From contig NZ_CP140255.1 of assembly GCF_034479615.1 (NCBI RefSeq), positions 1 to 64,000 of the forward strand: a stretch of DNA of 64,000 nt. Direction: 5' to 3'. Below the pieces are notes generated by a model. The model worked only from the letters and a program-made list of their open reading frames with translations. It was not told where the DNA came from and searched no databases. The stretch's first letter is position 1, and the number at the start of each line of letters is the position of its first letter. The DNA is from Vreelandella neptunia. GTDB taxonomy: Bacteria > Pseudomonadota > Gammaproteobacteria > Pseudomonadales > Halomonadaceae. Position numbers and translations under genes: made by a program. Below, in pieces: positions 39,797-51,127 of this stretch.

Positions 39797-41890
39797 ATGG
39801 ATATAGCGGATTTTTTTGACACCTTTTTTGAAGAGGCTGAAGAGCTGCTGTCGGATATGGAACAGCATTTATTGGAACTGGATGTTGATGATCCAGACAG
39901 TGAGCAGCTCAATGCTATTTTCCGTGCCGCCCACTCGATCAAGGGGGGAGCGGGTACCTTTGGTTTTACCGTGCTACAGAAAACCACGCATATTTTGGAA
40001 AACCTCCTCGATTACGCACGTAAAGGCGAACTGACGCTGCGAGCCGACCTCGTGGATACCTTTTTAGAGGCTAAAGACATCATGCATGAGCAACTCGATG
40101 CCTACCGCAGCGAAGAGGAGCCTAATCAAGAGGCATTTGAGCGCATTTGCCAAACGCTGCAACAAATTGCCCTGGATGAAATCGGTCAACAGTTAGATGG
40201 GCCGGCTACGCCAGCTGCTGAGCCCAAGGCTTCTCCTGCCCCAAGTGAAAACGGCGCAGAAGCAAAAAGTAGCCAAGAGAAGGTTGCGAATAGTCACCTG
40301 TTAGTGGCGCTGCTGAACGTTGAAGATAAAGACCGCATCTTACTGGTTGAAGAGCTAGAGCAGCTCGGCGAGGTGCAATCCCAGTCCGGTGATGCAAAGC
40401 GCTACGAGGTGATCCTTAAAAGCAGCGACAGCGCTGACGATATTGAAGCGGTCATGTGCTTTATTATCGAACCTGATCAGATTGAGATTACGACCGTCGA
40501 GGGGGTGGCAGAGGAGCCAGCCCCTGCTGCGCCGGAGCCAGTAGCTTCAGCGCCTGCTGCCCCTATGCCACAAGCGCCTGCCGAAAGCACGGCCGCTAAG
40601 GCGAACCCGGCAAAGGCTGCTGCCAAAGAGAAACCCAAAAAAGCCGCCGCCGAGTCGTCGTCTATCCGCGTATCTGTAGATAAAGTCGACCAAATCATCA
40701 ACTTGGTGGGTGAGCTGATCATTACTCAGTCGATGCTTGACCAAACAGTAAGCGACTTGGAAGATCAATCAGTTGGCAATGCCTCATTGCAAAATGGAAT
40801 GAGCCTGCTGCAGCGTAACGCCCGCGATCTCCAAGAAGCGGTCATGTCGATACGAATGATCCCCATGGAGTTTGTGTTCAGCCGCTTCCCCCGGGTTGTG
40901 CGCGATACTGCCGGTAAGCTGGGCAAAGAGATCGAACTAATTACCGAAGGCAAATCGACCGAGCTGGATAAGAGCTTGGTGGAACGGATCACCGACCCGT
41001 TAACGCACTTGGTGCGTAATAGCCTTGATCATGGCGTAGAGATGCCTGATGTCCGCGAAGCCATTGGTAAGCCTCGCATTGGGAAACTAACTCTATCGGC
41101 GCGTCATCAGGGCGGTAATATTCTGATTGAAGTGCGCGATGATGGCGCCGGTATGGATCGTGATCGCCTACTTGCCAAAGCGCGGGAAAATGGCCTTAAC
41201 GTATCTGACACCATGTCCGATGAAGAGGTCTTCCAGCTCATTTTTGCCCCCGGTTTCTCAACCGCTAAAGAAGTAACCGATGTATCCGGTCGTGGCGTGG
41301 GCATGGATGTGGTGAAGCGGAATATTCAGAGCATGGGCGGTCGGGTAGAAATTCAGTCGAAGCTAGGAGAGGGCACCAACACCCGTATCGTATTACCGCT
41401 TACGCTGGCTATCTTGGACGGTATGTCGATTAAAGTCGGCGGCGAGACGTTTATTTTACCGCTTTCCACGGTACTTGAGTCGCTTCAGCCCGCTAAAGAC
41501 GATATGTATGCCATGGCCGGTGACGACGTGGTGATCAAAGTACGCGACGAGTATCTGCCCGTGATAGCCATTCACGAAGTGCTTAACGTTGAGAACGCGA
41601 TTACTGACCCGACCAAAAGCATCGCTGTCATTGTGCAGGGCGAAGGCCGCCGTTACGCCATGTTGGTCGATGAGTTGATCGGACAGCAGCAGGTTGTGGT
41701 CAAAAATCTGGAAGACAATTACCGCAAAGTACCAGGGATCTCGGCCGCGACCATTTTAGGCGACGGTAGCGTTGCGTTGATTCTGGACATTACTGGTTTA
41801 CACCGCCTGAGCCGATACAAAAAAGAGGCAGGCAAAAAAGTAGTAAACAATCAAAACCTATCATCTTTTAAGGAGGCTGAGCCGTCATGA
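39797..41890 (+). CDS. cheA: Chemotaxis histidine kinase CheA
   Basis: 697 aa from the ATG at 39797 (AAGGTGG upstream); a GTG at 39785 is an alternative. P1 carries the phosphorylated His in AHSIKGG (H46). A P2 CheY/CheB docking domain is at about 160-235, then an Ala/Pro linker and the P3 dimerisation helices. The P4 kinase has [11 protein letters not shown] (N-box), [13 protein letters not shown] (G1) and [20 protein letters not shown] (G2). A CheW-like P5 is at about 560-690. All key motifs are intact. It overlaps the cheW start. Confidence 0.96.
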   Translation: MDIADFFDTFFEEAEELLSDMEQHLLELDVDDPDSEQLNAIFRAAHSIKGGAGTFGFTVLQKTTHILENLLDYARKGELTLRADLVDTFLEAKDIMHEQLDAYRSEEEPNQEAFERICQTLQQIALDEIGQQLDGPATPAAEPKASPAPSENGAEAKSSQEKVANSHLLVALLNVEDKDRILLVEELEQLGEVQSQSGDAKRYEVILKSSDSADDIEAVMCFIIEPDQIEITTVEGVAEEPAPAAPEPVASAPAAPMPQAPAESTAAKANPAKAAAKEKPKKAAAESSSIRVSVDKVDQIINLVGELIITQSMLDQTVSDLEDQSVGNASLQNGMSLLQRNARDLQEAVMSIRMIPMEFVFSRFPRVVRDTAGKLGKEIELITEGKSTELDKSLVERITDPLTHLVRNSLDHGVEMPDVREAIGKPRIGKLTLSARHQGGNILIEVRDDGAGMDRDRLLAKARENGLNVSDTMSDEEVFQLIFAPGFSTAKEVTDVSGRGVGMDVVKRNIQSMGGRVEIQSKLGEGTNTRIVLPLTLAILDGMSIKVGGETFILPLSTVLESLQPAKDDMYAMAGDDVVIKVRDEYLPVIAIHEVLNVENAITDPTKSIAVIVQGEGRRYAMLVDELIGQQQVVVKNLEDNYRKVPGISAATILGDGSVALILDITGLHRLSRYKKEAGKKVVNNQNLSSFKEAEPS

Positions 41891-42384
41891 GTCAAGCCAA
41901 CAGTGGTGCGGTACTAGCCGCAGAAGCCGAAAACCGCGAATTCCTGGTGTTCTCATTAGGCGATGAGGAGTACGCCATTGATATTTTGAAAGTGCAGGAA
42001 ATTCGTGGCTACGAAAATGTAACCCGAATTGCCAATGCACCTGACTTTATCAAAGGGGTCACCAATCTACGCGGCGTCATTGTGCCGATTGTCGATCTGC
42101 GCATTAAGTTTCACTTTGATAAAGTCGAATACGGTGGCCAAACGGTGGTGATCGTGGTCAATGTTGCAGACCGTGTGGTCGGCATCGTAGTGGACGGCGT
42201 TTCCGACGTGATGACGCTGACCCCTGACCAGATCAAGCCAGCGCCCGAATTCGGTGTCACGCTGTCGTCTGATTTCCTGAGTGGTTTGGGTAGTCTGGAT
42301 GATCGCATGCTGGTACTTGTGGATATCGATAAGTTGCTCACCAGCGACGAGATGGCACTAGTGGAAAGTACCAGCAACCACTAA
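41887..42384 (+). CDS. cheW: Chemotaxis adaptor CheW
   Basis: 165 aa, a standard Che[41 protein letters not shown] and [13 protein letters not shown] are the family signature. It couples CheA to the receptors encoded directly downstream. The start overlaps the cheA stop, so the two are cotranslated. Confidence 0.96.
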   Translation: MSQANSGAVLAAEAENREFLVFSLGDEEYAIDILKVQEIRGYENVTRIANAPDFIKGVTNLRGVIVPIVDLRIKFHFDKVEYGGQTVVIVVNVADRVVGIVVDGVSDVMTLTPDQIKPAPEFGVTLSSDFLSGLGSLDDRMLVLVDIDKLLTSDEMALVESTSNH

Positions 42385-42492
42385 GACTAAAACGCATGGC
42401 ACAGGGAGCGTGCCGAATCGGTTCTACCTAATGATGCATTCTCGTGCTACGGAAAGCGCCTGCGAGTGCAGGTTGTGCGTGGAGAAAAGGGC

Positions 42493-43788
42493 GTGACACA
42501 GCAAATGCGGCAATTAATGAATAATATGACGGTGCGTTTAAGTTGGGGCTTAGTCTTAGCGACGCTGTCGGTACTTGTCTTAATTGCCAGTGGTATCGGC
42601 CTTTATGCCCTGCATCATGGCGCGGCAATCGTACAGGCATCTGACGATGTACAGGCGCAACAGGCTGCTTTTAGCGCTTTTGCCGCAACGATTCGCTGGG
42701 CGCTACTCGGCGTTGTGATCATGACAGTTGCTACGGTTATCGTGGTTATCTGGGGGGTAACGGCCAATGTGTTGCGACCGCTAGACCGCTTGGTGGGCCA
42801 TTTTGAGCGTATGGCGCAGGGCGATCTAAGCCAGACTATCACCTCGCCGGGAAACAATGAGATAGGACGGCTTTATAGCGCCATGGCACATATGCAGGGC
42901 TCACTTTCTCAAACAGTAGGCACCGTGCGTACCAGCGGTACATCAATTTATGAGCGCTCACAGCAAATTGCCAGTGGTAATAACGACCTCTCTTCACGCA
43001 CCGAGCAGCAGGCGACTTCATTAGAAGAAACGGCTTCCAGCATGGAGCAGCTAGCCTCCACGGTGGGCCATAACGCTGAAAATGCCCGTCAAGCCAGCCA
43101 GCTGGCCGGAAGCGCGACCCTGACGGCCCGCCGTAGTGGCGAAGAGGTAGGCCAGATCGTCAGTACCATGCAGGATATCAGCGCAAGTTCTCATCAGGTC
43201 GCTGATATTATTACCGTGATCGATAATATTGCGTTTCAGACCAATATCCTGGCGTTAAATGCCTCGGTGGAAGCGGCGCGTGCTGGTGAGCATGGTAGGG
43301 GGTTCGCCGTGGTGGCACAGGAAGTACGCAGCTTAGCCAGTCGCAGTGCCGCTGCCGCCAAAGAGATTCGCACGCTGATCGACGCATCGCTCAGCAAGGT
43401 TGATACCGGCACACAGCGCGTCAACCAGGCCGGTCAAACGATGCAGGATCTGGTGAGTGCTGTTCAGCGCGTCAGCGATATTATGGATGAGATCGCCGCC
43501 GCTTCTGAGCAGCAGAGTAGCGGCATTGGCCAAGTGAACCAGGCCGTGGCGCAAATGGATCAGGTCGTGCAACAAAATGCTCAGTTGGTTCAGCAGGCCG
43601 CGCGTAGTGCGAATGAGCTTGAAAGTGAAGCGGCTCGTTTACGTGAGGCTGTGGAGCGCTTTCGTGTCACTGAAGCGTTTGCCCATCGCACCCCAGTATC
43701 ACGGACTCTTATGCCTTCGGTAGCGCCAAGCCTTCCTACGCGGCACAAGCAGCAAGCGGAAGAGGTAGATGAGTGGGCGTCGTTTTAA
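42493..43788 (+). CDS. Methyl-accepting chemotaxis protein with very short periplasmic loop
   Basis: 431 aa from the GTG at 42493 with GGAG 8 nt upstream; a GTG at 42466 lacks a site. The first span is about 14-38 and the second near [20 protein letters not shown]. Only about 35 residues lie between them, too few for a normal sensor domain. HAMP ([20 protein letters not shown]), methylation helices and the hairpin [20 protein letters not shown] are intact. It ends DEWASF, a W-x-x-F tail like the CheR/CheB-binding pentapeptide. It lies in the che operon and probably senses through membrane or HAMP state. Confidence 0.9.
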   Translation: MTQQMRQLMNNMTVRLSWGLVLATLSVLVLIASGIGLYALHHGAAIVQASDDVQAQQAAFSAFAATIRWALLGVVIMTVATVIVVIWGVTANVLRPLDRLVGHFERMAQGDLSQTITSPGNNEIGRLYSAMAHMQGSLSQTVGTVRTSGTSIYERSQQIASGNNDLSSRTEQQATSLEETASSMEQLASTVGHNAENARQASQLAGSATLTARRSGEEVGQIVSTMQDISASSHQVADIITVIDNIAFQTNILALNASVEAARAGEHGRGFAVVAQEVRSLASRSAAAAKEIRTLIDASLSKVDTGTQRVNQAGQTMQDLVSAVQRVSDIMDEIAAASEQQSSGIGQVNQAVAQMDQVVQQNAQLVQQAARSANELESEAARLREAVERFRVTEAFAHRTPVSRTLMPSVAPSLPTRHKQQAEEVDEWASF

Positions 43789-43847
43789 TTTGCTTGGCAG
43801 GGCGGGCAAGCTCTCTTTTAAAAATAAAACACTAAAAAAGGCAAATC

Positions 43848-45998
43848 ATGCGTAATAACCAGCCAGTCACTCAGCGCGAAATTGAACTAAAAGAGGACGA
43901 TTTCTTAGTCTCGCGTACCGATACCAAGGGGCGCATCACCTATGCTAACCCAGCGTTTATCGATATTAGCGGCTTTGAGCACGCAGAGTTGATAGGTGCG
44001 CCGCATAACCTGATACGCCACCCGGATATGCCACCAGCGGCTTTTGAAAACCTTTGGCAAACCGTTAAAGCGGGTGAAACGTGGCGCGGGCTGGTCAAAA
44101 ATCGCTGCAAAAATGGCGACCACTACTGGGTAAACGCCAGTGTGACGCCGATTGTCGAAGATGGGAAGGTAGTTGGCTACACCTCGGTGCGCGTGCAGGC
44201 AAGCCGGAAAGCCATTGCGCAGGCAGAGCAGGCGTACACTGAAATACGTGAAGGCCGCAATAAACGACTTTACTTAGATAAAGGTCGGTTACGCCAGAAA
44301 GGGGTGGTTAAGCGTTTAGCTCGAGTGCGCCTCGATACCATACGCGCCAAGTTAGTCGGCATGATTATCGTGGCAGGACTGTTGCTGTTAATTAGCGGCG
44401 GCTTAGGCTTGTATGGTTTGAATTTGGCGGGCGAGCGTTTGGAGCATCTGAATAATGATGGGCTGCTTGATGTTATTCGCCTGCAGCAAATTGATCAAAC
44501 CATTGCTGAATCTCGCCAAGCGATCATTCAGCCGGAGCGTATGGAGCTGATTGAGCAGCGCTTTGAAGTGGGTGAAAGTATTGCTGCTAATGCTGCAGAG
44601 GTCGCTGCTGCATGGCAAGAGTACTACTCGCGGGAGGTTAATATGACCGAGCTTGCCGCCGAGTTTGATCAGCAGCTGCAGGTGTTCTTGCAGAATGGTA
44701 TGGGCCAAGCCGCCAGTGTTCTTCAGGCAGAAGAGGCGTATCAAGCCTTTACCGGCCTTGATGCGGTTATTAGCGTGATGACCGAGGAGGGTCGCTTCCT
44801 TTCAGGCATGGTGAATCAACTTATTGGTCAGAAACAGCAGGCTGCTGAAATCATGGCCAATGAAGCTCAGCAAGGTCAAACCACAATGCTGGGCGCGCAG
44901 GCCATCGTCCTTGGGATTGGCTTGCTGCTACTTATTGTGATCGGCTTGGTCACCTTGCGGGCGATTACTAGACCACTAAAAAGTGCCGCAGGTTTTACGC
45001 TGCAAATTGCCGGCGGCAATTTGGCGGCTAAAGTGCCCGCCATGCGACGCGATGAAGTGGGCCAGCTAATGGACTCGCTGAACACCATGCGTAAAAGCCT
45101 CAGTAGTATCATTGGCGACGTAAAAAGTGGCATTGACGTCGTTACCCCGGCGGCCCGGGACATCGCAAGTGGTAACGAAGAGCTATCGTCGCGAACCGAG
45201 CAACAGGCGGCCTCTTTGCAGCAAACCGCTTCCAGCATGGAAGAAATGACCGCTACCGTTCGACAAAACAGCGAAAACGCTCAAGAAGCCCGTCGTCTAG
45301 CCGATAACAATGCTATTCAGGTGACGAATACCGGCGAGTTGATGACACAGCTGGTCGACAATATGCAGCGGATTACTCAAAGCTCCCAGCAGATGACCGA
45401 TATTATCAATGTGATCGACTCAATCGCCTTTCAGACCAATATTCTGGCGCTGAATGCATCGGTAGAAGCGGCTCGGGCAGGGGAGCATGGGCGGGGGTTT
45501 GCCGTTGTAGCTGAAGAAGTGCGTAACCTAGCTGGCCGCAGCGCTGGCGCCGCTCAAGAAATTCGTGGCCTGATTGATGGCTCTAACCGAGAAGTTAGCG
45601 CTGGGGCTAGTTTGGTGACTAAAGCTGAAGTCGCGATTAGCGAAGTGGCAGAAGCTGCGCGCAGTGTGACGCAGATTATGCACGAGATATCGGCCGCCTC
45701 TGAAGAGCAGAGTCATGGCATTGCCCAGGTTAATCAGGCAGTAGCAGAGATGGATCAAGGCACCCAGCGCAATGCGGTGCGGGTACAGGAAACCGCACGA
45801 GCGGCAGTTTCTCTAGAGAAACAGGCAGGGCTATTAGCGCTATCGGTGGAAGCATTTCGATTAAACAGCCAGGGGGCGCTACGCCCGCCGGCAGTGACAG
45901 CACCCAAGCACGCGGCTCAGCTGCCTAGCACAGCGCCGTCGAATAACTCGCCCGTTAAACGGCAAACAGCCTCAGTAGAGGAGTGGGAAGAGTTTTGA
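43848..45998 (+). CDS. Aer-like PAS chemoreceptor with periplasmic domain
   Basis: 716 aa. The N-terminal PAS domain (about 15-125) has [40 protein letters not shown] and [14 protein letters not shown], the FAD-binding Aer pattern. Unlike Aer it has two membrane spans (about 170-192 and 355-377) around a 150-residue helical periplasmic domain. HAMP and signalling helices follow, with the hairpin [20 protein letters not shown]. The C-terminus is EEWEEF, a CheR-docking tail. It overlaps the cheR start. It may sense redox state or energy as well as an external signal. Confidence 0.93.
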   Translation: MRNNQPVTQREIELKEDDFLVSRTDTKGRITYANPAFIDISGFEHAELIGAPHNLIRHPDMPPAAFENLWQTVKAGETWRGLVKNRCKNGDHYWVNASVTPIVEDGKVVGYTSVRVQASRKAIAQAEQAYTEIREGRNKRLYLDKGRLRQKGVVKRLARVRLDTIRAKLVGMIIVAGLLLLISGGLGLYGLNLAGERLEHLNNDGLLDVIRLQQIDQTIAESRQAIIQPERMELIEQRFEVGESIAANAAEVAAAWQEYYSREVNMTELAAEFDQQLQVFLQNGMGQAASVLQAEEAYQAFTGLDAVISVMTEEGRFLSGMVNQLIGQKQQAAEIMANEAQQGQTTMLGAQAIVLGIGLLLLIVIGLVTLRAITRPLKSAAGFTLQIAGGNLAAKVPAMRRDEVGQLMDSLNTMRKSLSSIIGDVKSGIDVVTPAARDIASGNEELSSRTEQQAASLQQTASSMEEMTATVRQNSENAQEARRLADNNAIQVTNTGELMTQLVDNMQRITQSSQQMTDIINVIDSIAFQTNILALNASVEAARAGEHGRGFAVVAEEVRNLAGRSAGAAQEIRGLIDGSNREVSAGASLVTKAEVAISEVAEAARSVTQIMHEISAASEEQSHGIAQVNQAVAEMDQGTQRNAVRVQETARAAVSLEKQAGLLALSVEAFRLNSQGALRPPAVTAPKHAAQLPSTAPSNNSPVKRQTASVEEWEEF

Positions 45999-46867
45999 CC
46001 GAACAACGTGAACGGGCTTTAGACGCTGGTCAGTGGACATCAAGCAGTCAGATTGAAAGGGATCTGGTACTGACAGATGCGGATTTTACGCGTATTCGCG
46101 AGCTGATCTATCAGCGCGCGGGTATCGTACTGGCTGAGCATAAGCGTGAAATGGTCTATAGCCGCTTAGCCAAGCGTCTACGTCACCATGGTATGACGCG
46201 CTTTACCGACTATTTGGTGCGCCTGGAGCGCCAGCCAGAGGCCAAAGAGTGGGAGGCGTTCACGAACGCGCTGACCACCAACCTCACGGCCTTTTTTCGT
46301 GAAGCGCACCATTTTCCGCTGCTGGCTGAGCACATAAAGAACAAGCAAGATCCGGTCACTATTTGGTGTTCGGCAGCTTCCACCGGGGAAGAGCCCTACT
46401 CGCTGGCGATGACGTTGTTGGAAACGCTAGGCGCTAAAGCGGCGCAGGCCAAAGTGATCGCAACGGACATCGATACCGATGCGTTGGCTAGGGCCCGCGC
46501 TGGTGTTTATCCCTTGGAGCAGGTGCGCAAGCTCGATGAAGCGCGGGTCAAACGCTTTTTTCAGAAAGGCACCGGTAACCATGCGGGCTTTGCACGGGTA
46601 CGCCCAGAGGTATCCGCACTGGTGGAGTTTCTGCCACTTAACTTGCTGGCGCCGCAATGGCCAATTAAAGGCCCTTTTGATGCGGTGTTCTGCCGAAATA
46701 TCATGATTTATTTTGATAAAGATACTCAATCAAAAATTCTTAAACGGTTTGCGCCACTGATGAAGCCCGATGGTTTGCTATTTGCAGGCCACTCAGAAAA
46801 CTTCTCGTATATAAGTGATGCGTTCAAACTGCGTGGCCAGACCGTTTATACCGTGGCCAAAAAATGA
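45983..46867 (+). CDS. cheR: Chemoreceptor methyltransferase CheR
   Basis: Up to 294 aa. The N-terminal domain ([20 protein letters not shown]) and the SAM-binding C-terminal domain with [20 protein letters not shown] and [19 protein letters not shown] are intact. It methylates receptor glutamates, tethered by the W-x-x-F receptor tails. The start is uncertain: GTG at 45983, or TTG at 45995 which overlaps the preceding stop (TTGA) and is preceded by GGGAAG. Confidence 0.94.
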   Translation: MGRVLTEQRERALDAGQWTSSSQIERDLVLTDADFTRIRELIYQRAGIVLAEHKREMVYSRLAKRLRHHGMTRFTDYLVRLERQPEAKEWEAFTNALTTNLTAFFREAHHFPLLAEHIKNKQDPVTIWCSAASTGEEPYSLAMTLLETLGAKAAQAKVIATDIDTDALARARAGVYPLEQVRKLDEARVKRFFQKGTGNHAGFARVRPEVSALVEFLPLNLLAPQWPIKGPFDAVFCRNIMIYFDKDTQSKILKRFAPLMKPDGLLFAGHSENFSYISDAFKLRGQTVYTVAKK

Positions 46868-46958
46868 ACAATTATCGTGTCTTTATAATCGCTTTAGGCG
46901 CTGTGGCTCCGGCGGTTGCAATCACACATCAGGCGTCTACAGCAAGAGGAGGCGTGCT

Positions 46959-48020
46959 TTGAGCGCAGCCAAAATCAAAGTATTGTGTGTCGATGATTCG
47001 GCGCTAATTCGCGATTTGTTAACAGAAATTATTAATTCCCAGCCCGATATGGAAGTCGTTGCGGTAGCGCCTGATCCTATTGCCGCCAGGGATTTGATCA
47101 AGCAGCACAATCCTGATGTGTTAACCCTTGATGTGGAAATGCCACGTATGGACGGCTTGGATTTTCTCGAGCGTTTAATGCGCTTGCGTCCTATGCCGGT
47201 GTTAATGGTGTCGTCGCTAACCCAAAGCGGTTCGGAAATCACCCTACGTGCGCTTGAGCTCGGTGCGCTGGACTTTGTCGCCAAGCCGAGTCTGGGAATC
47301 CGCAATGGGATGATGGAGTACGCCGACGAAATTGCCGAAAAACTTCGTGCCGCGGCACGCTCACGTCCCCGCCAGGCGCGGCATAAAAACACGCCGCCGC
47401 CAGCGGCCTTGAAGGCGCCGCTGGTATCAAGCGAAAAGTTGATCATTATCGGCGCGTCCACTGGCGGCACTGAAGCGATTCGGGCGGTGCTAGAGCCATT
47501 ACCGGCAAATGCCCCGGCGATATTGATTACCCAGCATATGCCTGGCGGTTTTACCCGCTCGTTTGCCGAACGTCTAGACCGGCTGTGTCGGATTACGGTT
47601 AAAGAAGCCACCGATGGCGAGCGGATTCTACCCGGGCACGCTTATATCGCACCGGGGGATCAGCACCTCAAGTTGGCACGTAGCGGCGCTAACTATGTGG
47701 CGCGATTAGATGACGGCCCGCCGGTAAACCGCCATCGCCCATCGGTAGACGTGCTTTTCCACTCAGCGGCTCAGCACGCAGGTAAAAACTCCATTGGCGT
47801 GATTCTTACCGGTATGGGAAAGGATGGCGCTGCCGGACTGCTTGAAATGCGCCAAGCGGGTGCGCCCACCATCGCTCAAAATGAGCAGACCTGCGTGGTT
47901 TTCGGTATGCCGCGAGAAGCCATCGCGATGGGTGGCGCGGTGGAAGTGGTGGCTTTGGACGATGTTCCCACGCGAATGATGGCGCTGATCGCTGCATCGG
48001 GTAGAGCTCAACGTGTTTAG
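46959..48020 (+). CDS. cheB: Chemotaxis methylesterase CheB
   Basis: 353 aa. I place the start at the TTG at 46959 because a perfect AGAGGAGG lies 6 nt upstream and the protein then begins [14 protein letters not shown]; the ORF is open farther back but with no CheB-like sequence. The receiver domain has DD at 12-13 and phospho-Asp D58 ([12 protein letters not shown]). The esterase domain has Ser in [11 protein letters not shown], His in [15 protein letters not shown] and Asp in [14 protein letters not shown]. It demethylates receptors and is activated by CheA. Confidence 0.95.
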   Translation: MSAAKIKVLCVDDSALIRDLLTEIINSQPDMEVVAVAPDPIAARDLIKQHNPDVLTLDVEMPRMDGLDFLERLMRLRPMPVLMVSSLTQSGSEITLRALELGALDFVAKPSLGIRNGMMEYADEIAEKLRAAARSRPRQARHKNTPPPAALKAPLVSSEKLIIIGASTGGTEAIRAVLEPLPANAPAILITQHMPGGFTRSFAERLDRLCRITVKEATDGERILPGHAYIAPGDQHLKLARSGANYVARLDDGPPVNRHRPSVDVLFHSAAQHAGKNSIGVILTGMGKDGAAGLLEMRQAGAPTIAQNEQTCVVFGMPREAIAMGGAVEVVALDDVPTRMMALIAASGRAQRV

Positions 48021-48101
48021 TGAGATTGATACGCATTATTATAAGTGACTTGGTATAAGAACTAAGCATAAAAACTTAATAAGCTCGCAAGGGGATCGCC
48101 A

Positions 48102-49796
48102 ATGAGTCGTTTACTGCGCAATTTGAGTATTCACGCCGCTGTGGTCACGGCACTTAGCTGCTTTGGCGTGCTGATTTTGGTGATTGCGGGTTTGGGTGTT
48201 GTAGCTGACCGTGATGCACAAAATAATATTGATGTACTTAACAACATTAGCAGCGAACAGCTCAATGAGATTAACCGCGCCGACTCGCTGCTGAACCAAG
48301 CCATGCTGGCGATGGAAACGGCTTCCAACTACCTCATGGTGGGCCAGACCCGTCAGTCTAATGAGCAGGTGGATATAGCGGCCAATCGCATAGAGCGTTC
48401 TGAACAGCGTTTTGAGCGCTTCGCTGCAAACACATTCTCCCCCCAAGGCGAGGCATTGGCAAACGCCTTGATTGAAGATTTTAATACTGTCATGGCGTTG
48501 GTTAAACAGCAGCATGAAACCTTCGAATCTATGAATCTAACCCGCTACAACACCTTGCGTGAGGAGTTGGAGGGGCCGCTGCTTAGTTTGAACGAAAGCA
48601 TGACCGCATTTGTCGATTATGGCTTCCAGCGGGTAGACACCATTCGAGAGGACTCTGAAGCTCAGAGTAATCTGTTCAATATTATCAAAGCGGTAGCGGT
48701 GCTCTTTGCTCTGGTGATGACTCTGATTATTTACTTTGGTTTACGCCGTACAGTGATTGCGCCGCTAAGAGGTGCCATTCAACGCCTGGATGCGATTGCC
48801 GAGGCCGATCTAACCGATCCGCTGCCCGAAGCGGGTAAAAACGAAATTGGTCGTCTGTTTGGCGCTATGGGCACCATGCAGCAGAACCTCACCAATATTG
48901 TTAGTCGCGTACGCGAAGGCAGTAACGAAATCCACCACGGCACCCGAGAGATTGCCAGCGGTAACGCTGATCTTTCATCGCGCACGGAACAGCAGGCCGC
49001 ATCGATTCAACAAACCGCTGCCAGCATGGAAGAGATGACCGCGACAGTAAAACAGAATGCCGACAATGCCCGCCAAGCCAGTACATTGGCCGCAGACGCC
49101 TCCACTACGGCCGAGCGCGGTGGGCAAGTGGTGGAGCAGGTGGTGCAGACGATGCACGGTATTTCCACGAGCTCGAAAAAAGTCGCCGACATTACCAGCG
49201 TTATTGATTCGATTGCCTTTCAAACCAACATCCTGGCGCTCAATGCATCGGTAGAAGCCGCCCGTGCTGGCGAGCAAGGTCGAGGCTTTGCCGTCGTAGC
49301 TGGGGAAGTGCGCAATTTGGCCAGCCGTAGCGCAGATGCGGCTAAAGAGATTAAAAACCTGATTGAGGCCTCGGTGTCGCAGATTCAGCAAGGCTCTACC
49401 CTGGTCGAGCAGGCTGGCACCACGATGTCGGATGTGGTGACTGCGGTGCGCCGCGTAACTGATATTATGGATGAAATTTCCGCCGCCTCCCAAGAGCAGA
49501 GTGATGGTATTGAGCAGGTGAGTCAGGCCGTGGGCCAGATGGATCAAGTCACTCAGCAAAACGCTGCGCTAGTACAGCAAGCCTCTGCGGCAGCCGCCTC
49601 CCTTGAGGAACAGGCCAACCGTTTGGAGCAAGCAGTCGCCGTGTTTAAATTGTTAGGTATGCAAGGTGCGTCACATCAGGTGCTGCCCTCCGTCTCGCCA
49701 ACAGCGAGTGCCATGCCTGCCCCCAAGGTCGACCAGCCGCAAACGAGTCGACCTGCCGCCAAACGCAGCGACCACGAAGAGTGGGAAGAGTTTTAA
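48102..49796 (+). CDS. Methyl-accepting chemotaxis protein (four-helix sensor)
   Basis: 564 aa. The first span is about 12-35 ([20 protein letters not shown]), the periplasmic helical domain about 36-190, and the second span near [24 protein letters not shown] ([20 protein letters not shown]), methylation helices ([20 protein letters not shown]) and the hairpin [20 protein letters not shown] follow. The sensor looks like the Tar/Tsr four-helix type; the ligand is unknown. It ends HEEWEEF, again a CheR/CheB docking tail. A ribosome site (AAGGGG) precedes the ATG. Confidence 0.94.
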   Translation: MSRLLRNLSIHAAVVTALSCFGVLILVIAGLGVVADRDAQNNIDVLNNISSEQLNEINRADSLLNQAMLAMETASNYLMVGQTRQSNEQVDIAANRIERSEQRFERFAANTFSPQGEALANALIEDFNTVMALVKQQHETFESMNLTRYNTLREELEGPLLSLNESMTAFVDYGFQRVDTIREDSEAQSNLFNIIKAVAVLFALVMTLIIYFGLRRTVIAPLRGAIQRLDAIAEADLTDPLPEAGKNEIGRLFGAMGTMQQNLTNIVSRVREGSNEIHHGTREIASGNADLSSRTEQQAASIQQTAASMEEMTATVKQNADNARQASTLAADASTTAERGGQVVEQVVQTMHGISTSSKKVADITSVIDSIAFQTNILALNASVEAARAGEQGRGFAVVAGEVRNLASRSADAAKEIKNLIEASVSQIQQGSTLVEQAGTTMSDVVTAVRRVTDIMDEISAASQEQSDGIEQVSQAVGQMDQVTQQNAALVQQASAAAASLEEQANRLEQAVAVFKLLGMQGASHQVLPSVSPTASAMPAPKVDQPQTSRPAAKRSDHEEWEEF

Positions 49797-49896
49797 GGAC
49801 GAGTTTTAGGAATAGCGCTTAAGAAACAGTTTTAAATCCCTGACTGTGCTTTTCAGTCACTCCCGTGCCATATACCGATTGATTAGAGGATGACCC

Positions 49897-50286
49897 ATGG
49901 CAGATAAGAATATGAGTTTCCTGGTTGTAGACGACTTTCCTACCATGCGTCGGATTGTGCGTAGCCTGCTTAAGGAGCTGGGCTTCACCAACGTGGATGA
50001 AGCTGAAGATGGCCAAGATGCGCTCAATAAACTGCGCTCCGGCAAGTTTGAGTTCGTCGTTTCTGATTGGAATATGCCGAACCTGGACGGCTTGGAGATG
50101 CTCAAGGAGATCCGACAGGATGACGCCTTGAAAGACCTCCCAGTACTGATGGTGACCGCAGAAGCGAAGAAAGAGAACATTATAGCGGCTGCTCAGGCGG
50201 GTGCTAATGGCTATGTCGTCAAGCCGTTCACTGCCGCTACCCTGGAAGAGAAGCTCAACAAAATCTTCGACAAACTGGGTATGTGA
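49897..50286 (+). CDS. cheY: Chemotaxis response regulator CheY
   Basis: 129 aa single receiver domain. Acid pocket [13 protein letters not shown] (DD at 12-13), phospho-Asp D57 in [10 protein letters not shown], Thr in [13 protein letters not shown], and Lys in [20 protein letters not shown] match E. coli CheY closely. It carries the signal from CheA to FliM. GAGGATG lies just upstream of the ATG. The 100-bp gap before it holds a small TGACTG/CAGTCA hairpin near 49840-49860. Confidence 0.97.
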   Translation: MADKNMSFLVVDDFPTMRRIVRSLLKELGFTNVDEAEDGQDALNKLRSGKFEFVVSDWNMPNLDGLEMLKEIRQDDALKDLPVLMVTAEAKKENIIAAAQAGANGYVVKPFTAATLEEKLNKIFDKLGM

Positions 50287-50327
50287 GCGACTGAGCCTAT
50301 GTGCTTAGTTAACGAGGAGACACCATT

Positions 50328-51023
50328 ATGAGCCAGAATGAGCAGTCTGATTCTGCCCAATCGTCTGAGCAAGCCGCTGAAGACTTAATTCATCGCATTG
50401 GGAAGTTGACGCGCATGTTGCGCGAGAACATGCGTGAACTAGGTCTTGATAAAGAGATTGAGAAAGCGGCCGAAGCCATCCCCGACGCACGCGACCGCTT
50501 GCACTATGTCGCCACCATGACGGAGCAGGCAGCAGATCGAGCGCTCAATGCCGTTGACCGTGCTCAGCCGCTGCAGGATCAATTGTCGGATCGAGCCGAG
50601 GCGCTGGATAAGCGCTGGGCCGAGTGGTTTGAAGCGCCGAAAGAGCTGGATGAGGCCAAGGCGCTCGTCGTCGAGACGCGTACTTATCTCAGCGACGTGC
50701 CCGATGTGGTTTCAGCCACTAACAAAGAACTGATGGAAATCATGATGGCCCAGGACTTTCAAGACCTGACCGGCCAGGTGATTAAGAAGATGATGGACGT
50801 GATCCATGAGATTGAGCATCAGCTGGTTCAGGTGCTTATCGATAACGCGCCGGGTGCCCATGCACGAGAAACGCTGCAGCGCAAGGCCGAGGATCAGTGG
50901 AAAAGCGACAATGCACGGCGCAACGAAGACCTTTTGAATGGCCCACAAGTGAAGGATAATGTTCCTGATACCGTCTCTGGGCAAGATCAAGTAGACGACT
51001 TGTTGGATGAATTAGGCTTTTAA
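50328..51023 (+). CDS. cheZ: CheY-P phosphatase CheZ
   Basis: 231 aa, helical. The active-site segment [20 protein letters not shown] carries the catalytic pair D146 and Q150 (equivalents of D143 and Q147 in E. coli). The C-terminal [10 protein letters not shown] is the amphipathic helix that binds CheY. It follows cheY by 42 nt with GAGGAG upstream and ends the che block. Confidence 0.96.
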   Translation: MSQNEQSDSAQSSEQAAEDLIHRIGKLTRMLRENMRELGLDKEIEKAAEAIPDARDRLHYVATMTEQAADRALNAVDRAQPLQDQLSDRAEALDKRWAEWFEAPKELDEAKALVVETRTYLSDVPDVVSATNKELMEIMMAQDFQDLTGQVIKKMMDVIHEIEHQLVQVLIDNAPGAHARETLQRKAEDQWKSDNARRNEDLLNGPQVKDNVPDTVSGQDQVDDLLDELGF

Positions 51024-51061
51024 AGCGCGTTATTACACGCCCTCTGGGCACGCAAGCACGC

Positions 51062-51091
51062 TATTCAGCCGTCCCTATGGACGGCTGAATA
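51062..51091 (+). other. Perfect 13-bp hairpin between cheZ and flhB
   Basis: TATTCAGCCGTCC, loop CTAT, GGACGGCTGAATA is a flawless stem-loop in the 104-bp gap. It is not followed by a T-run, so it is not a classical intrinsic terminator. It could shield an mRNA 3' end, assist Rho-dependent termination, or modulate flhB expression (start at 51128). Confidence 0.75.
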
Positions 51092-51127
51092 CGTGTTAAG
51101 CTTCGCTTCACCTGGCCGGATACCCGC

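Noticed and set aside
42398..42414. GGCAC/GTGCC hairpin after cheW as a terminator
   Set aside because: The stem has only 5 bp and no T-run; the following receptor probably belongs to the same operon.
48975..49559. A 194-codon minus-strand frame inside the third chemoreceptor, and similar antisense frames in flgL, cheB and flhF
   Set aside because: They overlap well-supported genes, lack ribosome sites and known motifs, and arise from the third-position pattern of the sense codons.
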